A DNA stretch of 64,000 bases, taken from positions 1 to 64,000 of the forward strand of contig CAJNOQ010000190.1 of assembly GCA_905250885.1 (NCBI GenBank). The letters run 5' to 3'. A program made the position numbers and the translations under genes. This DNA comes from Didymodactylos carnosus. Taxonomy: Eukaryota; Rotifera; Eurotatoria; Philodinida; Philodinidae. Positions within the stretch are counted from its first letter, which is position 1, and every line of letters begins with the position of its first letter. The notes below the pieces were generated by a model. It did not search any database, was not told where the DNA came from, and saw nothing but the letters and a program-made list of their open reading frames with translations. Shown here in pieces: positions 48,913-61,442 of this stretch.

Positions 48913-51900
48913 ATGACTGAGAACAGTATAGACCAGATAAAAATCTGTCAGAATGATCGAGATGCAAATAAACTTCTTATCACGAGTGAACTATTAAATT
49001 TAAAATGGACAGAGTCCAATCAAACAAATGGTACTACTGTTTATTATTTGACAATATACCAATAAAACTAATATATATTTCCTTATATTATAGTTCAAAC
49101 AAGCAATGGAAATGAGTTTGCTGGAGTGAATCATTCTGTTAGGTAAAACAGAAATGAATTTTTGGCAAACTTAAGAAAATAAATCTCAGAGAAGTATGTA
49201 CTACAAACGTTCTTTTCATTATTTAGATATTTATTTCGAAAACATAAAAATGAATCATCTGATATCAACATCGACCAATGGCTTGAATGGGAAACAAGTG
49301 TATTTCAAGTATACGTTTGGTTTTCTTGTTCTACTAAATAATTTTCATTTAACATCTTATTTACTTATTTAGCCTGCACTTTTGCGAACTATTTCATCAA
49401 TACCGTCGGACGATAATGATTTGCAAGCACCACTAAAACATTTGAATCAATATGGACAATTGACGAATGTAGGCTTTTGTTTTCATTAGATGATGACATA
49501 AATCTCTCTGATTAATTTTTTTTCGTAGAACGAGAATTTAACATCAGCGGATGTTTGTCTGTGGGCTACATTATCGTTGCTTGATGATACACAGCGAAAA
49601 AGTAATGAATTGACAAATAATGTGATTTAAATAGAATTCTGTTTTTTTCCTTCTGTTTTAGAATTATTGAACACATATCCAAATATTTCTAAATGGTACA
49701 ATGATCGTGCAATCAGTCTTAAAAGTTTTGTGCAAAAATTTCAAGATATGAATATTAAAAAAGAAAAAACATCAGGAAAAACGGATAAAACAAATAGCCA
49801 ACAAGAAATAGCTTCAAAACCAAAAGATGATCATCAACAGCAAGTAGCAACAAAAGCACAAAAACAACCTAAAACAGGCGATCAGTCGGCTCAATCTTCA
49901 AAAAAAAAAGAAAAAACACAACAACAACACCAGACAGAGAATAAAAAAGATGTCAATCCAGCAGCCGTTGCTCCCGATGAATTTTTGTTTACTCAAACAT
50001 CTGAACAAATTGAAGCTTCTATTCGCAAGTGGAATATAAATGCAGAAATACTCTCAACAATAAATCCAAATGAAAAAATGTATAAATACAAATGTCTTTT
50101 CTATGATTCAATTATTTAATCTTTTTCTTTCTCTTGTTTTAGCAAACCGAAATCTGGTGTAAAAAACGTTTTAGTTACATCGGCATTACCCTACGTTAAT
50201 AATGTTCCTCATTTGGGAAATTTAATTGGTTCATTATTGAGTGCTGATGTATTCGCTCGATACTGTCGTATTCGTGGTTATAATACTCTTTCAATATGCG
50301 GTACGGATGAATATGGAACAACTACAGAGACAAAAGCACTTGAAGAAGGATGTACACCACAACAGATTTGTGATAAATATTATAAATTACATTGTGAAAT
50401 ATATGATTGGTTTCAAATTAAATTTGATTATTTTGGACGAACATCAACCAAAAAACAAACAGAGTAGGAATAAATATGTCATTTGATCTATAATTTTTAT
50501 TTATTTTTGTTATTTTCTTGTCTTTTAGAATAGCTCAAGATATATTTTGGAAATTGCATAATCAAGGTTACATATTGAAAGATAAAGTGGAACAGTTATA
50601 CTGTGCGAAGTGTAAAAGGTAAATGTTCGTACTACGTCCTAAAGTTTCTGTTAATAACATTGTAGATGCTATTAGATTCTTAGCTGATCGATATGTTGCT
50701 GGTACATGTCCTGATCCAAAATGTAAATTTCCCGATGCACGTGGAGATCAGGTGAATTTAAATTTTGATGACTAGACGTATTTTATTAGTTCTTTGTTTT
50801 GGATTTAGTGTGATAAATGTGGTAAATTGATAAATGCTGTTGAACTTATACAACCAACATGCCAAATATGTAAAAATTCACCCGAAATTAAACAATCGGA
50901 TCATTTGTTTCTTGATTTACCCAAAGTAATCATGTACTATCTCGTTCTTTAGCTAAATTATATACAATTTTCGTTTTTTTCTAGTTATCCGATACTGTTC
51001 GTTCGTGGTTTGAAAAATCAGTAACTACAGGACATTGGACAAATACAGCTAAGACAATAACTGAAGCATGGCTAAACGAAGGTTTAAAACCACGTTGTAT
51101 ATCAAGAGATTTAAAATGGGGTACTCCGGTACCGCTCGAAGGTTATACGGATAAAGTATGTATCATACTGATATTATCTCGTATCATACAATTTGTTGTA
51201 CTATTTTCTAGGTATTTTATGTTTGGTTTGATGCGCCTATTGGCTACATATCAATTACAGCTAATTATACAGATGAGTGGAAACAATGGTGGCACAATCC
51301 TGAACAAGTATGTTGAAACGCATAATTGTTTATTTATTCCCACTAAATAATACACTAGTAGTGAATGATTAGTTATGTTTTTTCAAACTTAAAGGATCAT
51401 TGAATGTCATTGCTTTATTTCTTCTTTAGGTTGAATTATATCAATTTATGGCCAAAGATAACGTACCATTTCATAGTGTCATATTTCCGAGTTGTCTATT
51501 GGGTACAAATGATAATTATACAATCGTCGGTAATTTATCCGGCATTGGTAAGTTGTGAAAGTTGTGTTTGTCTCAAGAAGTTAATTTAAAATTTTTTTTT
51601 TTCTTATTTTTTTTCAAGATTATTTGAATTATGAAGATGCAAAATTTTCTAAAAGTAGAGGTTTGGGTGTGTTCGGTGATCATGCAAAAGATACGGATAT
51701 TCCAGTAGATATATGGAGATTTTATTTGCTGTATATAAGACCTGAAACGCAAGATAGCACATTTTCATGGGAAGATTTAGCAATGAAAAATAATTCTGAA
51801 TTATTGAATAATCTAGGAAATTTTGTAAACAGGTACAGTTTGAATGATATTTGTTGAAGGATGCACGCACACATTTATTTCTTTATTTTGCAGAGGTTTA

Positions 51901-52539
51901 TCATTTTGTGAAAAAATTTTTAATGGACAATTACCGGAAATTCACTTAGATGATCTTGATAGAAAGTTGATAGCACAAATAACACATGAATTAGAACTAT
52001 ATACTGATGTTATGGATAAAACAAGGTTAGTATGGTATAGTGTAATACATGTTTATCGTTATTACTGTTCAAACTTGTAATCTATAGACTTCGTGATGGT
52101 TTAAAATCAATCTTGAAAATGTCAGGTTATGGAAACAAGTATTTGCAATTGAAAACACCGTGGATCAAATGCAAAGGAACAGAGGATGAAAAGTAGGTCA
52201 AAAATGCTGATGTTTTCTTTTTCTTTTTGTACGAGAAAATAGTTTTAACAAAAAACATATTTGTTTTACTTTAGAAAAGAAGCTGGTACAACGATATCGG
52301 TTGCTATAAACCTTGTTTATTTATTATCAGTTTTACTTGAGCCATACATGCCATTAACAAGTCTTACTATAGAACAACAACTGAATATATCTCATGACTC
52401 ACCAAAATATGTTGTTGATGGGGCGTTCCATTGTTACTTGAAACCCGGTCATAAAATTGGTCAAGCAGTACCACTATTCAAACGTATTGAAAAAGCAACA
52501 GTCGAACAGTTGAGACAACGTTTTTCTGGAAAACAGTAG
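48913..52539 (+). CDS. MARS1: Methionine--tRNA ligase, cytoplasmic
   Basis: Charges tRNA-Met with methionine using ATP, in the cytosol. Seventeen exons: 48913-49030, 49094-49142, 49227-49308, 49373-49468, 49529-49601, 49662-50079, 50143-50463, 50529-50618, 50676-50751, 50809-50925, 50985-51155, 51212-51307, 51430-51547, 51619-51832, 51894-52025, 52088-52192, 52275-52539. They give 846 aa with all phases closing. N-terminal GST-like domain (to about 185), then a Lys/Gln-rich linker. The class I catalytic core has HLGN (HIGH motif) at 302-305, a CxxC/CxxxC-type zinc insert (CAKCK, CPDPKC, CDKCGK, CQIC), WFDAPIGY, and KFSKS at 617-621 (KMSKS motif, as in animal enzymes). The anticodon-binding domain includes [15 protein letters not shown]. 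It ends LRQRFSGKQ, where human MARS1 goes on into a WHEP domain, so that domain is absent. AATAAA at 52554. Confidence 0.96.
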
Positions 52540-53598
52540 TATAACCTATGGAAAATAAACGAATTGTTATTCTTATTTTTTAATTCTGGCTTTTTATCTT
52601 GTTATAGTTGTTGTAGTTTTTTATCGATAAGAAAACAAAAAAATAATCAAGATGAATAATCATTCTATCCATTTCTCTACTTTAGCGTTGGCGTGATATT
52701 ATCAAATTCTGATCCATTACCATATTTTCTCTAAAATAATTCACTCATCTAGTATGGTTATGTGTTTAAGATGTTGTATTATTGGAAAGAAACCTTCTTA
52801 AAACTAAAAGTCGCTAGGAAGTTGAACTGTGAGATACTTCTCGATCGTGGTATTATTGTCTCATGTTTTCTCTCTAATGAAACATTGTAGACAAAGACAA
52901 ACTCAAGTCTATAAATACGGATTATGAACAATATTAACTCATGAAAGTACATAAGATGGAGTTTAATTGAAAAAAATATATTTGTCGAAAATTGAGACTT
53001 CTACTACTGAAAATAGAGCTCTCTACATTTGATACAATAGGAGAATTGCGTTGTAAAAAATGAAATGAAGTTGTTTTTCTTCTAAAAACTTCATTTTTTT
53101 TATAGTTATATTACACACTTGTCTAGACGAACAATAGTTATCATTTTCAATATATTATATGCTTGACTGTACAGCTATCTAATATTAAATCACTATTGAT
53201 TTTTTCTTGATAAAAAAAGGTTTTTTACCTGTACATATATTTTATTTCTCCGAGTATATTTCTTTTGTCTTGATTACTTCTATTCAAGAAAGAAAATCAA
53301 CTGTTATAATACCAGTAAAGTGTTTAACGTTGCCATTTACAAAACACAAATGTGTATAAAAAAGAAAATAATTCGTATGTTTATCATCGTGACAAAATTG
53401 TAAATAAAATATAGCCACAATTATATATAGTCGCTGGCATTCACCATTGTCTAAGGTTATTTTTTTATTGCTGTATTGTTTCATTTTTGTTTAGTATGCT
53501 AAGTTTGCTTAATTGTGATGTATTATGCTTATTATTTGCTCTAGATCAAATAATTCTTACTGTAAAAGATGATGATAAAATAAGAAATCTCTGAAAAG
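52540..53598. other. 1.06 kb gap between synthetase and PDAT genes
   Basis: AT-rich, no gene seen. A poly(A) signal AATAAA (52554-52559) lies 15 nt after the synthetase stop. A tiny upstream frame (two consecutive ATGs, 53569-53583) precedes the PDAT start. Confidence 0.5.
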
Positions 53599-56139
53599 AT
53601 GACTTCTAGAAATCTTGTACAAGGTGAAAGGAGTACTGATGACAAAAATTCAAATTCATTATACTACGATGTTGACATTACAAATAAATCTGATAATGTG
53701 AACGATTTAGATGAAAATAATCTATCAACTTTAAATACATTAAAGTCAGTAGAGTATGTATCAGATGAACATCAACATAAACCAAATATTCGAAAACGTA
53801 ATCATTACATTGATCAATTACCAGAGCAAACAGATCTTCGGGTGCCTGCTGATTCTTCAATAACGAACAGGAAAAGCTTATTAAAAACATTGCATCAGAT
53901 GCTACCCATATGGGTTAGTCAAATTTTTCATAAAAATATATCATCCACAGACGATTTTTCTGATTCAATTAGTGCAACAACGATTAAACAAAAACACATA
54001 CCAAAACAGAAATCGCCATCGTCATCATCATCTTCGGTATCATTAACATCCAAAAAATCCATCTGCTCATTTAAATGTAAACATTTTTTTAGTGTATTAT
54101 TTATACTATTTTGTCTTCTATATTTATTACTCTATATACGTCCGGAATACGGTGTCACTATGTTTGGTATAGTTGAGTCCATTCTGAAAAAATATAATTT
54201 AACATCAGAAGAATATCGTTTACGACCCGGAGAAATTATGGCAAAATATCGTCGACCTTCAATGCCTGTTATTATCGTTCCTGGTATAATCAGTACAGCA
54301 TTAGAAATGTGGAACGGGAAAAAATGTACTAAAGGTAAGGATGATACAGAGTGTTTCTTCATTTTTCGAATTTTATCACATTTGAATTATATTTTTAATT
54401 CAAAATGTTAGTTGAAGATTTGCTAACGTTTTCCTTTGTTTAATAAACATTATTTTTGAATATGTTTGTAGGACGATTTCGTCAACGATTTTGGACATCA
54501 ATACAAATGGTGACGACTTTTGGTAGTGATCATTTATGCTGGCTTGAACATCTTTCTTTAAATATAACAAATTGGGAAGATCCTATTGCAATCAAGTTAA
54601 GACCCGTTCTTGGAATGAGTGCAGCGGACTATGTCTTTCCAGGATATTGGTTGTGGTCAAAAGTGTTAGAAAATCTAGCAGATTTAGGTTATGACACAGC
54701 GAATTTATTATCGCTAGGATACGATTGGAGACTACCACCTCAAATGTTAGAAGAAAGAGATGGTTACTTTACACAATTAAAATTTTATGTTGAATTTATG
54801 AGAAAAAAACATAATAAGAAGGTGGCTCTCATCAGTCACAGTATGGGTACAAATTATGTGTTTTATTTCTTACGATGGGTAACAGAAAACTCGAATAACA
54901 GTGAATGGATTGACGATAATATAGAAGCGTTTTTGAATGTAGGTGGACCACTTCTCGGTACTTCAAAAGCGTTCAGTAGTGTATTATCGGGCGAAATGAA
55001 AGATACAAGCATTCTTGGGGATTTAGGACGTAATATTCTCGGTCGTGTTCTTGGTAAATTGGTAGTATTTCCCCGATTTTTTCGATCGTTAGGCAGCATT
55101 CCAAGTATGTTTCCTAAAGGTAAGTTATATGATGAATTGTTGCTCGATATGATTCTTTTTTTTTTCTCTCATTTCAGGTGGTCCAAATATTTGGTCACAT
55201 TGCACTGACAATAAAGGAGACAAAATGCTCACATTTTCAAAAAATGTTTATGACGGTTTTGCAAAAACGTTGATTCATCTACGAAAAAAATGTGAAGAAG
55301 AAATTAGCTACAAAGATGGTTTCGATTCTATATTGGAAGAAATTTATACCAAACCTGAATTAATGGAAAAGATTATGACTTCAAATCATAGTGTCAATGA
55401 ATTTTATACGGTTTTAAAAAAGTTAGCTCCACGTTATATGCAACTAGTTGAAAAATATTATAATTTTGATGACAATGCGTCTCGAATGAAGCAAAATAAA
55501 AATGAAACGTTGAATAATAGCAATTTGTTCTGGAAAAAAGATGACCGTACTTGGACAAATCCATTAGTAGCACCATTACCTATGTCAAAACATTTAAAAA
55601 TCTATTGCATGTATGGATACATAAAGGAGCCAATGACGGAATGTGGATATCAATATGGTTTTTATTCATATGTAGATCATTGTTCGAGTGCACTATTATT
55701 ATTCAATACATCGGCCACTAATCCAAACGAAAATTTGAAAAAAGGAGTATATTTAGGAGCAGGTGATGCGACCGTATCTCTTGTCTCTCTTGGTTACATG
55801 TGTGCTGGTCCATGGAAACAAAAAGGTAGTGAATTGAATCCCCAAAGTGTAAAAACAATAATTCGAGAATATATTCATAAAACAACAACATTCGATATTC
55901 TGACAACAAAACTTGAAGATAGTTTAAGAGGTGGACCGTATGCGGTTACTCATGTAGAATTATTAGGGAATAGAGATTTTCTCGAAGATATGTTGATTAT
56001 TGTTTCAGAACCGATTCCAGGTACACATCCAACAAACTTAAAAGTTAATGATAATAATGTCAAGGAAGATAGAATCTATTCGAATATAAAAGAACTAAGT
56101 AAAGAAATAATGAAAGCAGACGGGTACAAAATATCTTAG
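53599..56139 (+). CDS. Phospholipid:diacylglycerol acyltransferase (PDAT), LCAT family
   Basis: PDAT moves an acyl chain from a phospholipid to diacylglycerol, making triacylglycerol without acyl-CoA; yeast Lro1 and plant PDAT1 are the models, anchored in the ER. Three exons (53599-54334, 54472-55119, 55178-56139) give 781 aa, phases closing. A polar N-terminal region of about 160 aa is followed by one membrane helix (163-180), the PDAT topology; LCAT and lysosomal PLA2 (PLA2G15) have signal peptides instead. The catalytic domain shows VPGIISTALEMWNGKKC, LGYDWRLPPQMLEERDGYF, the nucleophile in SHSMG (Ser369), NVGGPLLG, and likely triad partners Asp658 (GAGDATV) and His720 (VTHVELLGN). All three triad residues are present, so it should be active. 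It has only two introns against 14-16 in several neighbours. PDAT is known mainly from plants, fungi and protists. Confidence 0.88.
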
Positions 56140-58600
56140 AATATACCAGTATAAAATTTCTTAGACAATATAGAACATTACTGGACATTACAAATAGGAA
56201 GCAGATAATAACGTTAACAACCGATACATTTACTTCGTTAGAATGAAATAGAAGTTACTGACGGGTTATTATTCAGGGACATTATGCGTTTATAATATCT
56301 CAGATTCTTTGACTACTGTCTCTCTAAATTTATTCTTTTTTTCCAAATCTCTCACTATCTTGAATTCAGTAAAATAGTGTTATAATCTTGTTTCAGGGTA
56401 TTTCCAACTAGTAATTGATTTTTACTTACACATCGTAAACATTGTATTTTGTAAGATTGTCGATGTTAATACTGTGTTAAAATACAAGTGCCTTTTCTTT
56501 CCTTTTTCATATAGACTTTTTGCATTAGTCAGTCATCAAATTAATTTTATATCAATTTATCTTTTTAATTATAATTTTTCTATACTTTCTTGTTTTTAGT
56601 ATGGTATTTGAGTCTAGAATTATATGATTGTTTTTATATCTATAGATTTATTTTGAATACCTAAAGTACCTTTTGTTGTGATTTTCAGCATTCCATGCTA
56701 TCGAACGACCTATTTTAAATTGCATTTCATATCATAGTTTTATTTTTTTGTTACTATTGTTATATACCATTTTGTTTTAAATAGATCAATAAAACAAAAA
56801 CAGTGTGTGTGTGTGGTACTCAGTACCATACGAATAAAAATAATATACTAAACAATAGGTATAATCGATGAAAGAGTTTTTAATTAAACAAAATCTTTTT
56901 TTAATGCTTTTTCCCATTTAGTCTTTCTATTGATTTTTCTCTTAAATGAATTTTTTTTTTGAGAAAAATGACAGTGGCTGATATTTGCATTTTTCCAAAA
57001 GTTTTAACTTCAATATTAAACTCGGTATGAGTATCATATCGACATTCATTTCAAAGCTCTGATTTCAATTTTGATAATTAACTGTTGATATCGTGCTTTT
57101 TTTAAGCTCACATTCATTTTATTAGAATAGCATTAATGTCTCTGAGCCTCAACTTGTTCCAACTTCTGGATATACAAAAAAACATTTTCTTAACCCGTCC
57201 CAATTAATAAAAAATAGAGATAATGAACAAAATCAATAACAATATAAACATTAAATAAAGACATTAGCTAATAATAATAATAATAATAATACACATTATT
57301 TTGATTGTACTATTCAATAGAATATTTGGTAAAAATATCAAATTACCGTTATAATTGTTTGCTCTTATCAAGAAAAAGGTCTGACTACTGGATTTTATTT
57401 ACGTTGTCGAAATTGTCAAAAATGGAGTAAAGATTTGTTGAGAATGGTTTTTTAGATCGAAACGTTTTCGTCCAATTCATTTCATTTTCAGATATTCGGG
57501 CAATTGTAATGAATATTTTCAAAAATATTACAGTCAAGTTATTAGACGAGTCAATAATAGTTCTTTTAGCTTTGCTGTCAATGTTGTTTGTGACAAAAGA
57601 TATAAGATCAGTGATAAAAATTTGTTAGACAATTAGAAATGGGCAGTGTGTAGTTGATGCAGTCACAATCACTTACCATTTGGCAGTTATATAGAACTTA
57701 ATCGCGTAAGAGAATTATGTTTTTCATAATTTACAAGAATATTGTGAATTAAAGCTGTTCTTATAAAATTTGTGTCATTAAATTCTTGAATAAATTATGT
57801 TCAATTCAGTATTACTCGATATCTCGAAATAAATTCAAAATCATATTTTTTTCATGCAGAAAACAACCATAAAATAGTCTTTGTTTCCATGGATATTGTT
57901 CACCATCAAAAGTATTTTCGTTTTTCTTCGTTCTGAATAATATGTTGATCCGATTACTCTCTATTTATGAATATATATCAATGAAATTTTAGAAATTGGA
58001 ATATTATTTTGAACGAACGAACGAACAAAAAAAGTATATAGAATTGTTCAATGTAAATATATAGAACGTATATATATGTGTGGCGAATGTACATAAAAGT
58101 TCTTGTTTGACATTTACAGTTCAGATATATTACATATTTGTGTCATTGCGATGGTATGATGCTGAATATATATGAATTCTCTTCGTGGTCAAGGAAGCAA
58201 GATTAAAAATAGACACATGTCCATAGTTTATACTTCTCGTTCAATATACATATACACCTCATTTCTTTTTTTTTTTCTCCTGAAAAATCATGGTGAAACA
58301 TATGAAGAGAAAAAACTCCGTTGCAGACATAAGAAAAAGAAGAACAAACTGGACTAGACGAAACTTCAGTACTATTTTTATCCGAAAGAAGAATTAAAAC
58401 ATTTCACTTCCTATCACATATCCAATACACATCATTTTTCGCCATTGGAATTAAAGAAAGGTAGTATGCGTGTTTTACAGAGAAGAATTTCGGATTTTTC
58501 TATCAACATATTTAATAGATCATATAGTATTTTCTAAACTCAACAGAATTACAGATTCAAAATATATTAATATTCTATGTTTTTGTTCTAGTTTTGAAAC
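56140..58600. other. 2.5 kb gap before the trihelix gene
   Basis: Contains AATAAA at 56788-56793 (possible PDAT poly(A) signal), an AAT repeat (57270-57290) and a GAAC repeat near 58015-58026. Around 57370-57640 short in-frame stretches with Cys-x2-Cys spacing (LRCRNCQKW) are broken and too weak to name. Otherwise AT-rich with no gene seen. Confidence 0.5.
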
Positions 58601-59881
58601 ATGCCTCGTGGTATTAGTTGGAGTTACAATGAAACAGACGCTCTTATTCAGATATGGGCAGATGAAAATACTCAACATGCATTGAAGTCTAACAGTCGAA
58701 ATCGTTGCGTCTATGAAGATATTGCCAAACGTTTACAAATACTTGGAATAAATCGAAATGCTGATCAATGTCAAATGCGAATTAAGTAGGTGATACCTTT
58801 TTATACATACATTTTTTCAATAAGCTATTACTCTCATCGGAACTGATTTATTCATACAATATCTTGAAATATTTCAGGTTATTAAAAAAATTATATCGTC
58901 AGGCAAAAGAAACAATTAATCGTGGTGATCGTAGTCAGAGACCGTGTCCATTTTATGACGAAATTGATATGATTCTTGGGCACACATCGTTTACTGATGA
59001 TAATATGGTTAATTATGAATGTGAACAAAATTATGAAAATGAAGATGACGACGAACAACAAGTTGAAAATAATAATTATTATTCGATTATTAAAGAAAAT
59101 GATAGCGACGATGATCCAAAAATGAAGAAAAATTATTCTGAAACGAAAGAGAACGACAATACATCCGGTTATGAACCATCGTTTGAACAACACGAAGATG
59201 AAGAGGACAATAAAAGTAATCATCGATTAATATCATCACCACCACCACCACCACTGCATATGAATAACAAATCAAAGTCAACGTTGAATACAATTAAATT
59301 TTCGTCATGTTACAATGATAGTTTAACATTAGCAATAGAAAAACTTATCGATTACAAAAACAAGTCTGAGGTATTTAATTAAATGGAAGATGATGCTTTT
59401 ATTTTATCCAGAAAAATCTTCAGCATCTTGAAAGCAGATTAGAAACGCTGGTATCAACATCATTTTAACATATCATTTTATTTAGAGTCGTTGGTATCAA
59501 TTTTTAAAAGATCAATCTGAATTGGAAAAGAAGCGTCGAGAACAAGATCGTCAATATCAGTTACAAGTTCTACAATTGCTAATTCGTGCAACGACAATAC
59601 AGCAGCAAAATAACCAGTATCAGCCACAACAATCATTTCCATTGACGGCATTCCAACAATTGTTATCCAGTTTAGATCCAACATCAATTGCTGCTGTAAT
59701 CTCAACAGTTAGCACTCATCAACAACAACAACAACAAAAACATAATAAACGTCCTCTATCTTCATCACCAGTAGACCTGAGTGAAAATAAAGTTAAAAAA
59801 CTACATTTTTCAATCGAACGAGAATCTATAACATCAAATAATGGTGAAAATAGTTCACATTCTCACGATGATATCGACTGA
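58601..59881 (+). CDS. Myb/SANT-like (trihelix) DNA-binding domain protein
   Basis: Three exons, 58601-58785, 58878-59370 and 59486-59881; 357 aa, phases closing. Residues about 5-100 fit the Myb/SANT-like domain 4 (trihelix) fold found in ZSCAN29- and MSANTD-type proteins: ISWSYNETDALIQIW (first helix with its tryptophan), VYEDIAKRLQILG (second), DQCQMRIKLLKKLYRQAK (third), then PCPFYDEIDMIL as the fourth amphipathic helix. A long acidic Asn/Asp/Glu-rich linker and a Pro run follow, then a charged coiled-coil-like helix (WYQFLKDQSELEKKRREQDR) and Gln-rich segments. It is probably a sequence-specific nuclear transcription factor, with the coiled coil likely used for dimerisation; the targets are unknown. 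An acceptor-like TTGTTCTAG ends 9 nt before the ATG. AATAAA near 60204 may end the transcript. Confidence 0.85.
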
Positions 59882-60691
59882 TCCGGTGCAGAGTTTCTCT
59901 CTTTTTTTTTCAACTATCATATATTTTTCGTTTTTATTCGGATACGGTGCCGTAATCTTCATATTATTACCATTTTTGCGTTTCTGATTTTATATGCATA
60001 TCCGGTTAACAAATTAAGAAATTGCTCAATGTAATACGTATCAGACTATTTTTACTCAATTATTTTTGATTTAAAAAAAATTAAATTCGAAGTTATTGTT
60101 TTTTCAATGCTAGACAAATTCTTAGGTTTTATGTTGAAAATTCATCACTGAATTGTTTTCGAATCTACATTTAAATAATAACACTGTATTCGACGTCAAC
60201 TATAATAAAATACATGAAACGTGGGTTACCTAGCTTTTCATATTTGACGGATAAAGTGCTTTGCTTATAGAAGTGTTGTATGAACTATTGAACGAGACTT
60301 TCTAGTGAGGTTGTTTGGCAATTCAAATTCAAACGTCTTTTCTTACTTGGAACTATAATAGTGGGTGGGAAATACGAATCTTACGAAGGAAGTATCTACA
60401 GTTATTGTTATTAGAACAAAGAGTGTTCAGCTTGATGAGTCATGGATTTTGAGATCTTTTGTAATAAGATGGTTTACTAAATTTTATTACTGGAAATTAA
60501 TTCACCATTACCACAGCACTATGGTTGCATTTATTATACAAATGACAGAACAAGTATTAAATCCGTAAAGTATTGTCTTCAATTAGCTACAAATCAAGTG
60601 TTGAAATGTGATTTTCATCCGGACAAGGTAAACTATTGACGTTTGAAGAGTTAAAGTGGTGGAACATATCATCGTGATGTGTTAAAGTATA

Positions 60692-61442
60692 GGTAAAAAA
60701 ATGAAAATCGACTTTTCGACGATTCAAATAGTTAGCAATGTACTTCAAGACATGCTCTGTCTGACGGCACAAAAAATTTTATTACGTATTAAGTTTGCGT
60801 TGCGTGAGAAAATGGCTGATAAAAAATTAGCCTGAAAATAGTAGTATCGACAAAAAAAGTAAAATTTTTCATAACAGTCATTGAAGTTATAACCGAAAAC
60901 GACATATACTCTAGATCTGCATGATGTCAGCCACAGATTCGTAAAAAAATTTTAGAGGATTAAAAAATTCTCTAAACGAAACTCGCTGTACGGTCCGGGA
61001 GCATTTATGCACGTTTATGCATCCACCATAAATGGAAGACATCTAGATGAACATTCTGTAAAAGTTTGAGCGTTGTTGAAGCTGAGCTAACTTGCGTGTG
61101 TTCACTTTGCTAAATATAGCTGTTCGGAAAATCACTTGAGGAAAACTTTCGCTTATTTTCTCAGCTATTATAAATCCAAATTAAAAAATTTTTTTACAAA
61201 TCTGTAGCTGACATCATGCAGATCCAGAGTATATGTCGTTTTTGGTTATAACTTCAATGACTGTTATGAAAAATTTTACTTTTCTTGTCGATACTACTAT
61301 TTTCAGGCTAATTTTTTATTAGGCATTTTCTCACGCAACGCAAACTTCGTAATAAAATTTTTTGTGCCATCAGATAGAGCATGTCTTGAAGTACATTGCT
61401 AACTATTTGAATCGTCAAAAAGTCGATTTTCACTTTTTTACC
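60692..61442. mobile_element. Long inverted-repeat (fold-back) element, 751 bp
   Basis: The left arm (60692-about 60957, starting GGTAAAAAAATGAAAATCGAC) is the reverse complement of the right arm (about 61190-61442) with only scattered differences over roughly 255-265 bp. The spacer is about 230 bp. TA flanks both ends (60690-60691 and 61443-61444), fitting a TA target duplication as in Tc1/mariner-type MITEs. No transposase frame lies inside. The transcript would form a very long hairpin. Confidence 0.75.

Noticed and set aside
57370-57640. Broken frames with LRCRNCQKW-type Cys pairs, thought of as a zinc-ribbon transposase remnant
   Set aside because: Too short and interrupted, and the family match was not convincing by eye.
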